NCBI GenBank assembly: GCA_015233285.1
Contig: JADFYA010000205.1
Coordinates: 1-6,868 of the forward strand
Direction of reading: 5' to 3'
Length of the DNA: 6,868 nucleotides
DNA from: Deltaproteobacteria bacterium
Lineage (GTDB): Bacteria; Desulfobacterota; JADFXK01
This document shows, piece after piece, positions 6,262 to 6,868 of this stretch. A program made the position numbers and the translations under genes. The notes beneath the pieces were generated by a model, which was not told where the DNA came from, ran no database searches, and saw only the letters and a program-made list of their open reading frames with translations. Within the stretch, counting starts at the first letter, position 1, and every line of letters starts with the position of its first letter.

Positions 6262-6394
6262 AGGAAAGCAGTCACGTCAATGTTTTTTATCAACACATCG
6301 GAAAGATTTGGTTATCTGGAGAAACAGGAGACCGGTCCCCGGATATCGAATTACCGGCGCCGGCCATGGCCGGACCGGAAGACACTTTTTCTTT
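6262..6394 (+). ncRNA. Candidate small RNA between a promoter and a hairpin with T-run
   Basis: This interval of about 130 bases is bounded by a sigma70-like promoter and a GC-rich hairpin followed by TTTTTCTTT. A 48-codon frame starts at ATG 6280, but its AGGAGG lies about 15 bases upstream, too far for good initiation. The frame also runs past the hairpin to 6426, so a short protein is less likely than a non-coding or leader transcript. No known RNA family is recognised. Confidence 0.25.
6354..6394 (+). terminator. Terminator-like hairpin ahead of the moeA promoter
   Basis: CCGGC (6360-6364) pairs with GCCGG (6369-6373) around a CATG loop. It is extended by CCGG/CCGG (6354-6357 with 6375-6378) across a small internal loop. 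TTTTTCTTT follows at 6386-6394, about seven bases after the stem, which is further than in a textbook terminator. It would insulate the moeA promoter, which begins three bases later. Confidence 0.35.
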
Positions 6395-6396
6395 GC

Positions 6397-6424
6397 TTGA
6401 CATTTTCTGAGTTCTTGAGATACT
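6397..6424 (+). promoter_or_regulatory. Sigma70-type promoter for moeA
   Basis: A perfect TTGACA (6397-6402) is followed after 16 bases by GATACT (6419-6424). Transcription should start near 6431, giving a leader of about 150 bases before the moeA ATG. It is the best-looking promoter in the divergent region. Confidence 0.5.
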
Positions 6425-6446
6425 AACATGATAATTTTGGTTGAGA

Positions 6447-6546
6447 TAGGTTTGCCGTCCACCGGATTTCGGCCGGTCAAACGGGCCTGAAGGATTTAAG
6501 CCTGGCCCGGTGTGTTGGAAAAACCGACGCCGATACCGATAACCTA
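6447..6546 (+). ncRNA. Structured moeA leader, possible cis-regulatory RNA
   Basis: The leader can be folded by eye into a closed junction. TAGGTT (6447-6452) pairs with AACCTA (6541-6546) as the base helix. Inside it lie three helices: ACCGG/CCGGT (6461-6465 with 6473-6477); CGGGCC/GGCCCG (6482-6487 with 6504-6509), extended by AGG/CCT; and GTGTTGG/CCGACGC (6512-6518 with 6524-6530) around an AAAAA loop. Molybdenum-cofactor (Moco) riboswitches are known upstream of molybdopterin genes including moeA, so the position is suggestive. I cannot confirm the Moco consensus from memory, and the fold is manual, so it is presented as a candidate only. Confidence 0.35.
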
Positions 6547-6583
6547 GAAAGACATGACAATTTATTGAGTGCCTCGTTTATCT

Positions 6584-6868
6584 ATGGATGATTTCTACCA
6601 TTTAATGACATCAGAAGAACTTTGCGCCTTGATTGATCAATTCGGGCCGGTAGGAAAAGAGGCCGTTTCCCTAAAAGAAGCGCTGGGGCGGATCACCGCC
6701 GAAGAGATAACCTCTCCCCATGATCTGCCTGAATTCAATCGAGCCACCATGGACGGTTATGCTGTCCGGGCCAGAGATTCCTTTGGAGCCGCGGAAGCTG
6801 TTCCGGCATTGTTCAGCGTGGTCGGAGAAGTTCATATGGGCGCTCCGGCCGGAGTCGATGTGGGGGTT
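6584..6868 (+). CDS. moeA: Molybdopterin molybdenumtransferase MoeA, N-terminal part
   Basis: MoeA inserts molybdate (or tungstate in some relatives) into adenylylated molybdopterin, the last common step of Mo/W cofactor synthesis in the cytoplasm. Only the first 95 codons are in the window and the frame is open at the right edge; the full protein is normally about 400 residues. The sequence shows the family opening: a helix containing ALIDQFGPVG, then V-LKEALGRITAEEITSPHDLPEFNRATMDGYAVRA (in pieces), with the hallmark MDGYAV at about 58-63. The ATG at 6584 is chosen because the family-typical helix starts soon after; another ATG at 6605 is possible. Neither has a strong ribosome site, so initiation may depend on leader structure. 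Whether extra C-terminal domains occur, as in some anaerobes, cannot be seen. Confidence 0.93.
   Translation, partial: MDDFYHLMTSEELCALIDQFGPVGKEAVSLKEALGRITAEEITSPHDLPEFNRATMDGYAVRARDSFGAAEAVPALFSVVGEVHMGAPAGVDVGV

Larger units (their letters stand above)
6112..6583. other. 472-bp divergent intergenic region
   Basis: This region separates the minus-strand DUF6599 gene from plus-strand moeA. No convincing protein gene is present. From left to right it holds a promoter candidate (6227-6255), a purine-rich AGGAGGAGGAAA (6256-6267), a terminator-like hairpin (6354-6394), a second promoter (6397-6424) and a structured leader running to moeA. Short open frames at 6108-6296 (minus) and 6220-6426 (plus) have no family character. 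Confidence 0.6.

Noticed and set aside
6108..6296. 62-codon minus-strand frame upstream of the DUF6599 gene
   Set aside because: It has no ribosome site or domain and overlaps the start of the DUF6599 gene; it is probably chance.
6220..6426. Small plus-strand protein (68 codons, or 48 from ATG 6280)
   Set aside because: Shine-Dalgarno spacing is poor, the frame reads through a terminator-like hairpin and through the moeA promoter, and the composition is not protein-like.

Overview
The window most likely comes from a deltaproteobacterial (Desulfobacterota-type) chromosome of moderately high GC. This rests on gene order, def-fmt-DUF116-rsmB, together with a PAS-rich sensor protein, a DUF6599-type exported protein and a molybdenum-cofactor gene. 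It is an inference from family context, not a database match. No transposase, CRISPR array, tRNA or rRNA is visible.

Layout from left to right. Positions 2-982 (minus strand) encode a protein with two PAS domains that breaks off exactly where a histidine kinase core should start. At about 128-139 it runs into an inverted, roughly 85 percent identical copy of part of its own first PAS domain, read on the plus strand off the left edge. This is an inversion junction, natural or artefactual. Positions 983-1264 hold no gene but contain a degenerate 7-bp tandem repeat and an imperfect hairpin. Positions 1265-5014 (minus strand) are a compact operon, transcribed right to left: def (peptide deformylase), fmt (methionyl-tRNA formyltransferase), a DUF116 membrane protein with a cysteine cluster, and rsmB (16S rRNA m5C methyltransferase). 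A sigma70-like promoter with a flanking inverted repeat lies just upstream of def. Positions 5128-6111 (minus strand) encode an exported DUF6599-like protein of unknown function. Positions 6112-6583 are a 472-bp divergent intergenic region. Positions 6584 to the right edge hold the start of moeA (plus strand).

How the genes fit together. fmt adds the formyl group to initiator Met-tRNA and def removes it from new proteins; rsmB modifies the ribosomal decoding region. The operon is therefore a translation-initiation and ribosome-maturation unit, with DUF116 as its uncharacterised member. moeA stands apart and serves molybdenum/tungsten cofactor synthesis. Its leader has a good promoter and can be folded by eye into a closed multi-helix junction, so a regulatory RNA is plausible. 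A second promoter-to-terminator interval lies just upstream and could be a small RNA.

Most worth checking: the structured moeA leader, the PAS inversion junction, the possible small RNA at 6227-6394, and the 104-bp DUF116/rsmB overlap.
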